In this document: piece by piece, positions 1 to 7,425 of the stretch | How positions within the stretch are numbered: position 1 is the stretch's first letter | How the letters are laid out: each line of letters begins with the position of its first letter | Notes under the pieces: generated by a model | The model's input: only the letters and a program-made list of their open reading frames with translations | What the model was told of the DNA's origin: nothing | Databases searched by the model: none | Position numbers and translations under genes: made by a program | From: Actinomycetota bacterium | Lineage (GTDB): Bacteria; Actinomycetota; Actinomycetes; Nanopelagicales; Nanopelagicaceae | Reading direction: 5' to 3' | Assembly (NCBI GenBank): GCA_947496345.1 | Contig: CANMCL010000011.1 | Span: 1 to 15,174 of the forward strand | Length of the DNA: 15,174 nucleotides

Positions 1-2
1 AT

Positions 3-932
3 CTTGATAATCCAAGAGTGGTGCCGATATATGGTGGCCCTTTTGATGCGGCCGGTTGGTCCGGTTATTTGTACTCATCACGAATTATATTCTCTGCTGC
101 ACACTCTAATTACAAATTTGATAGCAACGGCAATCGAATATTAAATGAACCAGCTGTTATCACGGTGGGTAGACCAAATTCATCTGCCAAAGACTTTAAT
201 GGCAGAGTTAGGGTAATCAAGACATTTGTAGGCGACTACAAAATGTCAAAAATGGGTGGTTTAAATGATTTTATTGTTTATGTTCTCGAAAAAGACTTGG
301 TCTCAATATCTAATGGAAAATTGCTAACCGTAGATATCGAAAAAGAACTAGTAGCAGCTCAAACAGAGGTAATTGTGCACGGATATGGCGAGTATCGAGA
401 TCGTTGCACCCCCGAAGAAACTCTTCCTTGCGAGAAAGATTGGAATAATCCAAATCAAAGGACGAGTGAACTTCCTCGATCACCGAAGGGAAGTATGAAA
501 TTAGTTGCACCATCTTATTTCCCTTGGCTGAATTCGGATAGAAAAGAAGCTTTATCGAATGAGACACTATTGTCAGATAATCTCGCTTGCTCAGGAGATT
601 CCGGTGGTCCTGTCACGGCGTTGTATAAGGGAGAATCAATTTATTTAGGTACAACACCTAGTGCATTTACTGATGGCTACTTCTGTGGAGCAGGCACCTC
701 CAGGACCGCTACTAGACCTTCAGGATATTTTTCACCTGTTCATAAACATCTAGATTTACTCAAAGAAGCAGAGGCTTTTGTGGCACAACAGACTGCTCCT
801 ATTGCCTCAAATAAAAAAACAGTAACTACTCCTAATCTTAAGAAAACCACCATCACCTGCATCAAAGGCAAGGTAACCAAAAAGGTAACTGCAGTTAGCC
901 CCAAGTGCCCTGCTGGGTACAAGAAGAAGTAG
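3..932 (+). CDS. Secreted trypsin-like serine protease (family S1), 5' end missing
   Basis: Likely a secreted endopeptidase of the chymotrypsin fold. Numbering from the GTG at 18, the catalytic triad is visible: His29 in FSAAHS, Asp84 in GLNDFIVYVL, and Ser195 in CSGDSGGPV. The frame stays open upstream of 18 to the window edge, reading LDNPR before VVPIYGG. The start and any signal peptide therefore lie outside the window, and VVPIYGG probably marks the mature N-terminus (VVGG in classical trypsins). The residue after the catalytic His is Ser, not the usual disulfide Cys, and a loop near residues 130-138 carries two other Cys. After the protease domain comes a Thr/Lys-rich linker and a 28-residue tail (residues 277-304; Cys281 and Cys297) that recurs in the next gene. 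Base composition is AT-richer than the rest of the window. The substrate is unknown. The family call is firm. Confidence 0.88.
   Translation, partial: LDNPRVVPIYGGPFDAAGWSGYLYSSRIIFSAAHSNYKFDSNGNRILNEPAVITVGRPNSSAKDFNGRVRVIKTFVGDYKMSKMGGLNDFIVYVLEKDLVSISNGKLLTVDIEKELVAAQTEVIVHGYGEYRDRCTPEETLPCEKDWNNPNQRTSELPRSPKGSMKLVAPSYFPWLNSDRKEALSNETLLSDNLACSGDSGGPVTALYKGESIYLGTTPSAFTDGYFCGAGTSRTATRPSGYFSPVHKHLDLLKEAEAFVAQQTAPIASNKKTVTTPNLKKTTITCIKGKVTKKVTAVSPKCPAGYKKK
846..929 (+). other. Shared C-terminal tail, copy 1 (end of the protease)
   Basis: This encodes the last 28 residues of the protease, with the pattern TITCxKGKVxKKVTA followed by PKCPAGYK. It matches the last 28 residues of the neighbouring secreted protein (2518-2601) at 22 of 28 positions. 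The two Cys are 16 residues apart in both copies. The DNA is clearly more diverged than the protein, which points to selection on the peptide. I infer a sorting, anchoring or binding role at the cell surface; the function is not known. Confidence 0.75.
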
Positions 933-1019
933 AGACCTCCATCTACCTCTGCCATTGGGATTGAACACACCCCCGGTTGTTGATTTTGAGAATGGAGCGC
1001 ATCTAATTGCAAGTGGGTG

Positions 1020-1047
1020 TTGGCATCTGAAGTTAATTGGCTAATAT
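1020..1047 (+). promoter_or_regulatory. Sigma70-type promoter, leaderless
   Basis: A TTGGCA -35 box (1020-1025) and a TAATAT -10 box (1042-1047) are 16 nt apart. The ATG of the secreted protein begins at 1054, 6 nt after the -10 box, so transcription should start at or next to the A of the start codon. No Shine-Dalgarno sequence is present, which fits a leaderless mRNA. Confidence 0.7.
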
Positions 1048-1053
1048 TCGGGA

Positions 1054-2604
1054 ATGCAATTAAGAAAAGCGTTCATCGCAGGCGCGAGTGCGATGATTAT
1101 TGCGATGGGCGTAACTTCTTCCGCACTTGCCGGCGAGCCCAATGGAGCAGCGAAAGGTAGTTTCACCCAAGATCAAGTAAAGAGTGACTTCGCACTGCTA
1201 TTTTCTGAGGCAAATGCTGGAGGATTTTATAAACCTATCTTCAGCGGATTCATTGATTACAAAACTTCAATAAACTACACAGCAGTTCTCCCTAATTGTG
1301 CAGAAGATCTATCCAATCCTTGCGTAAAGTCATTTGAAGCATCGATTGATAATGGTAAAACTTGGATTTCGTCAACATCATCCAAAACGTATGCAGCAAA
1401 AGTATTCGATCAGTCGAAATATCCTGCCGGCTCATATATAAACCAGACCAAGAACTGGACAGGAGATGAAAAAACGTTACTGCCGTCAGGTGCTGATTCA
1501 AGCGTTTTTACATTTCCAAAAGCACCACATTTTGGTGGCGCTGAGTATCTCTTACAACCAGTTCTTGAAGGCATAAGCACAACACAAACCGCTAATGCAA
1601 AAGCAAGTAAGTTGTCTCTCTCTATAATTCCAGTGAAAACTTACCCTGCTCCAACTCCAAACAACTGCAGCGTGTGGCTGACCACGTGCTTTGACTTATT
1701 CAATTTTAAGAGCGATGTAACTTTCCGAGTGGTGCTGGATCTTAAGTACCTTGCACCGACATTTAGTGGATGGTTCCAAAGTAGAATTAAAAATAGTGAG
1801 ATACAGCAATTAACTCCGACAGAATTCTCATTCGCCGGATCTTCGATATCTGTGAGTTCGGTTCTGGCTGAGTTTAATAAACCATATTCTGAAGCCTTGA
1901 TGGTTGCATATCCAAATTTAAAGCCTGCAACCACAGTAAATCAGTTTCAGTCCAAGTTGTACTTAGTTTATAGCAATACTAATGCGGGTATAAATGATTG
2001 GATAAGTTTCGAAAAAGCGATCGAGACTAAAGCAAGATGGGAATCATCGATTTGGACCGCAGTTTCTTACTCAACAGGAGTCCGTGCAGATATATATGGT
2101 CAGATGAATGGATGCTTAAAATCCAGTAGAGGCATTTTAGGTCAGGTAAGCACGAATGCAACGGTCTATTCAATTTCAGCACCACTATGGGATGCGGTGA
2201 CAGATTCACTTTCATTCACTGTAGCAGCACCTAGTTTTGATTCTGATGGTGAGAAGAAAAAAGGTGTATACGATCTTGTTTTGAGAGAAGATATCGCCAA
2301 ATGCCTTTGGGGTAAAGATCTTTCAAAAACTAGTGCAAAAATAGAAATCTTGAATTCTGATGGAACTTCGCAAGTAGCCACAACCACCTTTAAGTTATTG
2401 AATGGCTACGTCTATTTTCGCTCAGCTGGATTTCACTACTCTGTTCCAAAAATCAAAGTTTCCGTTATTGATGTGGTACCAACACCTAAGACAACAATAG
2501 CCGCCTCAAAGAAGATGGCCACCATCACCTGCGTAAAGGGCAAAGTAATAAAGAAGGTCACTGCAATTAAACCAAAATGCCCTGCTGGATATAAGGAGAA
2601 GTAG
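1054..2604 (+). CDS. Secreted protein of unknown function with shared Cys/Lys-rich C-terminal tail
   Basis: This is a 516-aa exported protein. The N-terminus is a clean signal peptide: MQLRK, then a hydrophobic stretch to about residue 22, then SSALA with cleavage predicted after Ala26. The body (about 30-475) has no motif I recognise. It is rich in Ser, Thr, Tyr and aromatic residues, has scattered Cys, and looks like a beta-rich extracellular protein, including stretches such as SIDNGKTW that recall Ig-like or adhesin repeats. It ends in a linker and the same 28-residue tail as the upstream protease (residues 489-516; Cys493, Cys509). The start is set by the signal peptide and by the promoter that ends 6 nt before the ATG. 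The gene is AT-rich like the protease. The two could act together at the cell surface, for example protease and substrate, but that is speculation. Confidence 0.85.
   Translation: MQLRKAFIAGASAMIIAMGVTSSALAGEPNGAAKGSFTQDQVKSDFALLFSEANAGGFYKPIFSGFIDYKTSINYTAVLPNCAEDLSNPCVKSFEASIDNGKTWISSTSSKTYAAKVFDQSKYPAGSYINQTKNWTGDEKTLLPSGADSSVFTFPKAPHFGGAEYLLQPVLEGISTTQTANAKASKLSLSIIPVKTYPAPTPNNCSVWLTTCFDLFNFKSDVTFRVVLDLKYLAPTFSGWFQSRIKNSEIQQLTPTEFSFAGSSISVSSVLAEFNKPYSEALMVAYPNLKPATTVNQFQSKLYLVYSNTNAGINDWISFEKAIETKARWESSIWTAVSYSTGVRADIYGQMNGCLKSSRGILGQVSTNATVYSISAPLWDAVTDSLSFTVAAPSFDSDGEKKKGVYDLVLREDIAKCLWGKDLSKTSAKIEILNSDGTSQVATTTFKLLNGYVYFRSAGFHYSVPKIKVSVIDVVPTPKTTIAASKKMATITCVKGKVIKKVTAIKPKCPAGYKEK
2518..2601 (+). 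other. Shared C-terminal tail, copy 2 (end of the 516-aa secreted protein)
   Basis: This encodes residues 489-516, a near copy of the tail at 846-929. Differences fall at six positions and are mostly conservative (I/V, V/I) or Lys-linked (S/K, K/E). The ACCATCACCTGC and TGCCCTGCTGG segments are identical in DNA in both genes, while the remainder differs in many third positions. Confidence 0.75.
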
Positions 2605-2744
2605 TTAGAGCTTTCATTTGTCGCTTGGAATGGGTTGTGACCCCGCTCAGAGCGCCGAAAATGAGCGTGGAAAGCCCTCTGGAATGAAATTCTCAGGTTT
2701 ATGGTTTTAAATAGGACCTACTTAACCCACCCCGAAGGGGGCGG

Positions 2745-2763
2745 ATTTCCTAGAAAGGGAAAT
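2745..2763 (+). promoter_or_regulatory. Ribosome binding site of the Bax1-I gene, possibly in a hairpin
   Basis: AAGGGA (2755-2760) stands 5 nt before the GTG start and decides it. ATTTCC (2745-2750) is complementary to GGAAAT (2758-2763) across a 7-nt loop, so the site could be partly masked. The stem is short and AT-rich, so any regulatory role is uncertain. A CCCC-GAA-GGGG hairpin lies just upstream (2730-2741). Confidence 0.4.
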
Positions 2764-2765
2764 TA

Positions 2766-3518
2766 GTGCGCAGTTCAAATCCAGTACTAACTCGTTCGAA
2801 CCGTGGCTTTGCTCAGATGGATGCAACACGTCTCGATAACGATTCGCTAGAAACAACTTACGCAGCTCCAGCCGCATCATCACTTCGCACTGGTCGTGTG
2901 ACAATGGACGATGTTGTTATGCGCACTGCAACTTTGTTTGCAGTTTTGGTCGCAGTGGGTGCTTTTGCGTGGGGTGCTAATAACCCAAGCCTCGCACTCG
3001 TTGGATTCCTTGGCGGTTTTGTTCTTGCAATGGTAAATATTTTTTCAAAGAAGGTTCGCGTCCCACTGATTGTTGCTTACGCAGCTGCACAGGGACTTGC
3101 ACTCGGAACCATCAGCCGTTTTTTCAACGAGGCTTATTCAGGCATTGTTGGCCAGGCAGTAATCGGAACACTATGTGCTTTCGGTGGAATCTTGGTTGCA
3201 TACCGCAGCGGAAAGATTCGCGTAACACCTAAGTTCACTCGCATCATGCTTGGTGCGTTGATGGGTTACGTTGTTTTCTCTCTCATCACTATCTTCACCG
3301 GACGCCCAGGTGGAGCAACTGGTCTACTCGTAGCTGTAGGAGCTGTTGCACTTGCAACATTCTTCTTGGTACTTGATTTTGATCAGATCGAACGCACTAT
3401 TGCTGCTGGGGCTCCACAACAAGAGTCATGGCGTATGGCATTTGGTTTGATGGTCACAATTGTTTGGTTGTATATGGAAGTTTTGAGATTGCTCTCAATC
3501 CTTCGTAACAGTGACTAA
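2766..3518 (+). CDS. Bax inhibitor-1/YccA family membrane protein
   Basis: This is a 250-aa integral membrane protein of the Bax inhibitor-1 (TMBIM/YccA) superfamily, the actinobacterial type. Bacterial members include a pH-sensitive calcium leak channel, but the role in actinobacteria is not established. A polar N-terminal arm (about 1-48) precedes seven predicted membrane segments near residues 52-70, 74-94, 99-118, 127-146, 158-177, 184-204 and 223-245. The signature DFDQIE (204-209) at the end of segment six carries the paired acidic residues typical of the family. The length is normal. The GTG start is supported by the AAGGGA site 5 nt upstream. The gene stands alone between the AT-rich secreted-protein region and the efflux cluster, and ends in a hairpin terminator. 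Confidence 0.88.
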   Translation: MRSSNPVLTRSNRGFAQMDATRLDNDSLETTYAAPAASSLRTGRVTMDDVVMRTATLFAVLVAVGAFAWGANNPSLALVGFLGGFVLAMVNIFSKKVRVPLIVAYAAAQGLALGTISRFFNEAYSGIVGQAVIGTLCAFGGILVAYRSGKIRVTPKFTRIMLGALMGYVVFSLITIFTGRPGGATGLLVAVGAVALATFFLVLDFDQIERTIAAGAPQQESWRMAFGLMVTIVWLYMEVLRLLSILRNSD

Positions 3519-3539
3519 ATAAGAAACATCAGCTAGATA

Positions 3540-4760
3540 TTAGCTAGATTGCCCGAGATGCGAAGCCCGCGTCTCGGGCAATTTTGTTGCCACAAATAGT
3601 GCGATCAACATAAGTCCGGCACTGACAGCAAATGCGGGGCGGAAGCCGTAATGATCGGCGATGAACCCAAGGGCAATTGGCGCAACCATTGCACCAGCAT
3701 CGCCAGACATTTGGAATATCGCGATTACCTGTCCGCCTTTTCCTTTCAAAACATCACCAACAATGGCCGATGGCGTTGTAGATAGAAATGCCGCGCCTAA
3801 TCCAGCGATAAACATTGATAGTAAAAACATCCAAGGCTGAAAAGTCACGACAAGAATTAGGACCGAAATAGAGAGCAAAGATGTGCCGATTACAGCCGAA
3901 TACCTGCGCCCATGCTTGTCAGAAAGACCGCCAGCCTTAAGCAGTAAAAGGCCTTGGACGATAGAGGAAATAGTAAAGCCGATGCCGAGATACCCAGCCG
4001 TTGATTTCATATCTTCAACCATAAAGATCGGCAAGATGGATCGACTCATACCAAAAAATATTGAAGCACTGCAAAACGAAATGATTAAAGCAATCAAATA
4101 TGGCTTGCTAGAAAGAGCTTCTTTTAATGATGTTTTTTCTTGCGCGCTCTTTTCAGTCGGACGGGCTGCGAGAACTGAGTTACGGAGTAAAAAGCCTCCG
4201 GCGGCGCTTGATATGACGAGGAGAATTGCATAAATCATTAGCGGTGCTCTTAACGAAATTGCGGTCAGGAATCCACCGATTACAGGTCCAGCCATCATCC
4301 CGATCAGAAAACTGCCGTTGTAAAGTGATTGCACACGAGCGCGACGGGTGTCATCAACTGCTCTTAGAAGTATGGACCCAGCGGCAACAGAGAACATTGA
4401 CGAACCTAATCCGCCCGCTGCCCGATAAATAAGCAGTTGTTCATAATTTTGTGCCAACGCTGCAGCAAACGATGAGATAGCAACAAAACCAACACCGACT
4501 GTGTAAACAATTCGCTCGCCAAATATGTCAACTAACTTTCCTGAAAACAATCCACTGGCAAATCGCGCTAAGGCAAAAGCGGAGATGATTAGACCCACCT
4601 GGGCGTTGTTTACTCCAAATGAATTTGCAAAAAGTGGAATGGTCGGTGCGATGATTCCAAATCCGACAGCAACAAAGAAAGAAGCGAAGACTAATACACC
4701 AACTTCTCGCGGGAATTCCGCAAAAGGATTAGTGAATTTACTTCTTACTTTAGAGGCCAA
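3540..4760 (-). CDS. MFS transporter, DHA1-type (12 TM), probable drug or small-molecule exporter
   Basis: This is a 406-aa major facilitator protein, likely a proton-driven exporter in the cytoplasmic membrane. Twelve hydrophobic segments can be traced in two halves of six. Motif A GKLVDIFGER lies at residues 74-83 between TM2 and TM3, and a second motif-A-like GLSDKHGRR opens the C-terminal half. The segment RAAGGLGSSMF and a motif-C-like GMMAGPVIGG fit the antiporter group. The best start is the TTG at 4760, 5 nt after the stop of the upstream MFS gene. No good ribosome site is visible, so translational coupling is likely. The C-terminal residues PETRASHLGQSS are encoded by the terminator hairpin of the convergent gene. 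The substrate cannot be read from sequence. Confidence 0.85.
   Translation of the reverse strand: MASKVRSKFTNPFAEFPREVGVLVFASFFVAVGFGIIAPTIPLFANSFGVNNAQVGLIISAFALARFASGLFSGKLVDIFGERIVYTVGVGFVAISSFAAALAQNYEQLLIYRAAGGLGSSMFSVAAGSILLRAVDDTRRARVQSLYNGSFLIGMMAGPVIGGFLTAISLRAPLMIYAILLVISSAAGGFLLRNSVLAARPTEKSAQEKTSLKEALSSKPYLIALIISFCSASIFFGMSRSILPIFMVEDMKSTAGYLGIGFTISSIVQGLLLLKAGGLSDKHGRRYSAVIGTSLLSISVLILVVTFQPWMFLLSMFIAGLGAAFLSTTPSAIVGDVLKGKGGQVIAIFQMSGDAGAMVAPIALGFIADHYGFRPAFAVSAGLMLIALFVATKLPETRASHLGQSS
3549..3588 (+). terminator. Rho-independent terminator of the Bax1-I gene, inside the facing MFS gene
   Basis: A 10-bp perfect stem (TTGCCCGAGA 3549-3558 with TCTCGGGCAA 3572-3581) has a 13-nt loop and is followed by TTTTGTT on the plus strand. 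It begins 30 nt after the Bax1-I stop. The whole hairpin lies within the last codons of the convergent MFS gene, which ends at 3540. On the minus strand no U-run follows, so it should terminate plus-strand transcripts only. Confidence 0.8.
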
Positions 4761-4765
4761 TTGAT

Positions 4766-6367
4766 TTAACCAAGTGCCTCGCCAGCAGCTTCTTCGCGCG
4801 CTGCTGCATAATCTTTATTGGTGCGAAGAGGGGTTTCGCGAAGAAAGAGTGCTAATAAGAATCCCAGTGCGGTTATTGGCGCTGCCATAAGGAAAACTAC
4901 TTGGAATGAGTTAACGAATGCATCCAAAGCCGTGGTCTGGGCTTCTGGGGGAAGCTGCGCAATCGCACTTGTGTTCTGCTTGATTTTTTCAATGTCACTC
5001 TCATTGAAAGATAGCGCTGCGGTTGGATTAGTCGCTGCTAATTCATCACGCCCCACAATCAAGTAATGTCCGAGACGGTTGGTAAGGATTGCCCCAAAGA
5101 GGGCGGTTCCGAAGACAGAACCCAAAGAGCGGAAGAAAGTATTTGAACTCGTTGCAACTCCCATGTCTTTAAAGTCAACGGAGTTTTGCAGCGCGATCAC
5201 AATGGTCTGCATAGAAAGACCCAGACCGGCTCCAACCAAAATGGAGTAAATCGAAAGCTGCCAGAAAGGTGTTGTGGCAGTCAAGGTCGACATAAAGAAG
5301 ATGCCAATCGTCATTACAACAGTTCCGATGATCGGGAATCGCTTGTAATAACCATGTTTTGTGATGGCCTTACCGCTGTAAATTGAAGTAGAAACAATTC
5401 CAAGCATAAATGGGATCAACTTCAAGCCCGCCTCAGTGGCGGTATCGCCTTTAACAACCTGCAGATAAAGAGGCAACATTACGATTGCGCCAAACATTCC
5501 TGCGCCGATAATAAAACCGAGTGCCGAAGTCAGAGAGAAAGTGTGGTTTTTGAAGAGCGAGAGCGGAAGAATTGGTTCTTTCGCCTTTCCTTCCCAGAGA
5601 ATAAAAATTAAGGTGAGCAAAATTCCAATCGCCAGATAAGTCAAGGTAGTCGTATTACCCCAACCACGTTCTGGTCCATAAACAGATACTGCAAGAAGCG
5701 TTGCTGACACTGCTGCAACCATAAGCAGTGCACCAAAGTAATCAATCCTGTGTTCGCGTTTAACTTTTGGAATATGCAACACCGCTGACGTGATAACCAT
5801 TGCTGCGATTCCAAATGGGATATTGATGTAGAAAATCCAGCGCCATCCGGTGATACCTAGAATTGTTGCGTGATCCGAAAAGAATCCGCCAAGCAATGGG
5901 CCTGCAACAGAAGATAGACCCCACACAGCGCCAAAATAACCTTGGTAACGACCGCGTTCGCGCGGAGGAACAATGTCTCCAATAATTACGAAAGTCAGCG
6001 CCATAAGCCCACCCGCGCCAAGACCCTGAATCGCACGCGTTCCAATTAATTGCGCCATATTTTGCGATGCACCGGCAAGGAATGAACCAATTAAGAAAGT
6101 AACGATCGCAAACTGGAAAACAATGCGGCGTCCGTAAATATCGGAAATTTTTCCGTATAAAGGAGTCGAGGCAGTTGATGTAAGTAGGTATGCGGTAACA
6201 ACCCAGGTGTAATGGTTAAGTCCGTTGAAGTCTTCGACAATGCTCTTTAGGGCGGTTGAAACAATGGTCTGATCAAGGGCAGCTAAAAGCAAGCCGGTCA
6301 TCAATCCGCTGAGGATAATCATTATCTCTTTATGGGAATGCTCTTTCACTGGACCATGGCTAGACAT
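4766..6367 (-). CDS. MFS transporter, DHA2/EmrB-QacA type (14 TM) multidrug exporter
   Basis: This is a 533-aa drug:proton antiporter of the DHA2 family. Diagnostic motifs are [10 protein letters not shown] (31-40, the TM1 D-type motif of this family), motif [11 protein letters not shown] (72-81), the [10 protein letters not shown] segment (111-120), and the motif C region [13 protein letters not shown] (149-161). About 14 membrane segments can be traced, with a soluble loop near 440-490 before the last one, as in EmrB/QacA. The ATG at 6367 is chosen because a GAGAGG ribosome site sits about 5 nt upstream and the family N-terminus starts there. The frame is open further upstream, but that extension would run into the divergent ABC gene. 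It is the first gene of a two-gene minus-strand unit with the DHA1-type MFS and is divergent from the ABC exporter. Confidence 0.88.
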   Translation of the reverse strand: MSSHGPVKEHSHKEIMIILSGLMTGLLLAALDQTIVSTALKSIVEDFNGLNHYTWVVTAYLLTSTASTPLYGKISDIYGRRIVFQFAIVTFLIGSFLAGASQNMAQLIGTRAIQGLGAGGLMALTFVIIGDIVPPRERGRYQGYFGAVWGLSSVAGPLLGGFFSDHATILGITGWRWIFYINIPFGIAAMVITSAVLHIPKVKREHRIDYFGALLMVAAVSATLLAVSVYGPERGWGNTTTLTYLAIGILLTLIFILWEGKAKEPILPLSLFKNHTFSLTSALGFIIGAGMFGAIVMLPLYLQVVKGDTATEAGLKLIPFMLGIVSTSIYSGKAITKHGYYKRFPIIGTVVMTIGIFFMSTLTATTPFWQLSIYSILVGAGLGLSMQTIVIALQNSVDFKDMGVATSSNTFFRSLGSVFGTALFGAILTNRLGHYLIVGRDELAATNPTAALSFNESDIEKIKQNTSAIAQLPPEAQTTALDAFVNSFQVVFLMAAPITALGFLLALFLRETPLRTNKDYAAAREEAAGEALG

Positions 6368-6396
6368 CGGGACCTCTCGAGAAACGCTATTTTTGT

Positions 6397-6414
6397 TTGC
6401 AATAAGTAATGCAA
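6397..6414. promoter_or_regulatory. Imperfect 18-bp palindrome, candidate operator between divergent exporters
   Basis: The sequence fits TTGCAnTAnnTAnTGCAA, symmetric at 14 of 18 positions. It sits between the DHA2 MFS start (6367, minus) and the ABC ATPase start (6433, plus). It covers the -35 region of the ABC promoter and a position about 30-50 nt upstream of the MFS start. Size and symmetry fit a MarR- or TetR-type dimer site; no such regulator is encoded in the window. Confidence 0.45.
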
Positions 6415-6426
6415 TATCGGTAAGTT
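6397..6426 (+). promoter_or_regulatory. Probable leaderless promoter of the ABC exporter
   Basis: TTGCAA (6397-6402) and TAAGTT (6421-6426) are 18 nt apart. The GTG start lies at 6433, 6 nt after the -10 box, with no Shine-Dalgarno sequence. This is the same arrangement as at 1054. The -35 box overlaps the palindrome, so a bound repressor would block this promoter. Confidence 0.5.
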
Positions 6427-6432
6427 TACTCC

Positions 6433-7425
6433 GTGAAATCAGTAATAGCCGAAGACTTAGTAAAAACTTATCGCAATGGAGCGGTTCGTGCTCTAGATCA
6501 CCTATCACTTGATGTTGAAGAAGGCACTGTTTTAAGCGTGCTTGGCCCAAATGGTGCAGGAAAGACAACATGTGTGCGAATTCTTGCCACTCTTTTAAAA
6601 CCTGATTCAGGTCGCGCCATGGTTGGCGGAATCGATGTAATAAAGCATCCCGAGAAAGTACGTGAAGTAATTGGTCTCTCTGGTCAATATGCAGCAGTTG
6701 ATGAGATTTTAACTGGCTGGGATAACTTGGTTATGTTCGGTCAGCTTTATCACTTAGGTAAAAAAGCATCTATTGCTCGTGCCGAAGAGTTGTTAGAAAG
6801 ATTCTCACTAACAGATAGCGCAAAGCGTCCAATCAAGACTTATTCAGGTGGAATGCGTCGTCGCCTAGATTTAGCGGCATCACTGATTGTTAAGCCAAAG
6901 GTACTTTTCTTAGATGAACCAACAACAGGACTTGATCCACGTGGCCGCCAGGAAATGTGGAGCGTTATTGAAGAGCTGGTAAAGGGCGGAGTTACATTGC
7001 TTTTAACCACTCAATATCTAGAAGAAGCCGATCAATTGGCCGATGAGATCGCAGTTATTGACCACGGCAAAGTAATCGCTCGTGGCACATCTGATGTACT
7101 TAAGAAACAAGTTGGTGGCGAGCGTTTAGAAATCGTTGTTGAGAGCCAAAATATTGCCAAGACAATGGAAGTCGTTGCCGCAATCAGCGGAAATAAAGCA
7201 ATTTTAGATGAGGGCTTGCGCATGATTTCTGCGCCAGTTTCGACCGGGGCAACTGCGCTGATCGAAACACTTCGATCTTTAGATGCTGCGGGTATTCACC
7301 CGCTTGATGTTGGTTTAAAGCGCCCATCTCTTGATGATGTTTTCTTATCCCTTACCGGCCACGCGGCAGAAGAGAAGAGCGAAGAAGCCGAACCCACCGG
7401 ACGTAGAAAGAAGGCAAAGAAATGA
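6433..7425 (+). CDS. DrrA-type ABC exporter ATP-binding protein
   Basis: This is a 330-aa ATPase subunit of an ABC-2 exporter of the daunorubicin-resistance (DrrA) type. Visible in order: Walker [10 protein letters not shown] (38-46), Q-loop Gln85, signature YSGGMRRR (137-144), Walker B VLFLDEP (157-163), and TTQYLEEAD (192-200), where Gln replaces the usual switch His, as is normal in DrrA relatives. The C-terminal domain ends in [12 protein letters not shown], the DrrA-family tail, followed by a charged Lys/Glu stretch. It should pair with the permease encoded next, whose ATG overlaps its stop (ATGA). The start is a leaderless GTG. The substrate is unknown; relatives export drugs, antibiotics or lipids. 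Confidence 0.92.
   Translation: MKSVIAEDLVKTYRNGAVRALDHLSLDVEEGTVLSVLGPNGAGKTTCVRILATLLKPDSGRAMVGGIDVIKHPEKVREVIGLSGQYAAVDEILTGWDNLVMFGQLYHLGKKASIARAEELLERFSLTDSAKRPIKTYSGGMRRRLDLAASLIVKPKVLFLDEPTTGLDPRGRQEMWSVIEELVKGGVTLLLTTQYLEEADQLADEIAVIDHGKVIARGTSDVLKKQVGGERLEIVVESQNIAKTMEVVAAISGNKAILDEGLRMISAPVSTGATALIETLRSLDAAGIHPLDVGLKRPSLDDVFLSLTGHAAEEKSEEAEPTGRRKKAKK

Noticed and set aside
2644..2667. CGCTCA/TGAGCG inverted repeat after the 516-aa gene as a terminator
   Set aside because: It has a 6-bp stem, a 12-nt loop and no U-run on either side.
6368..6571. Extra N-terminal stretch of the DHA2 MFS open frame, up to 6571
   Set aside because: It overlaps the ABC ATPase start and the divergent promoter region. 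The family N-terminus and a GAGAGG ribosome site support the ATG at 6367.
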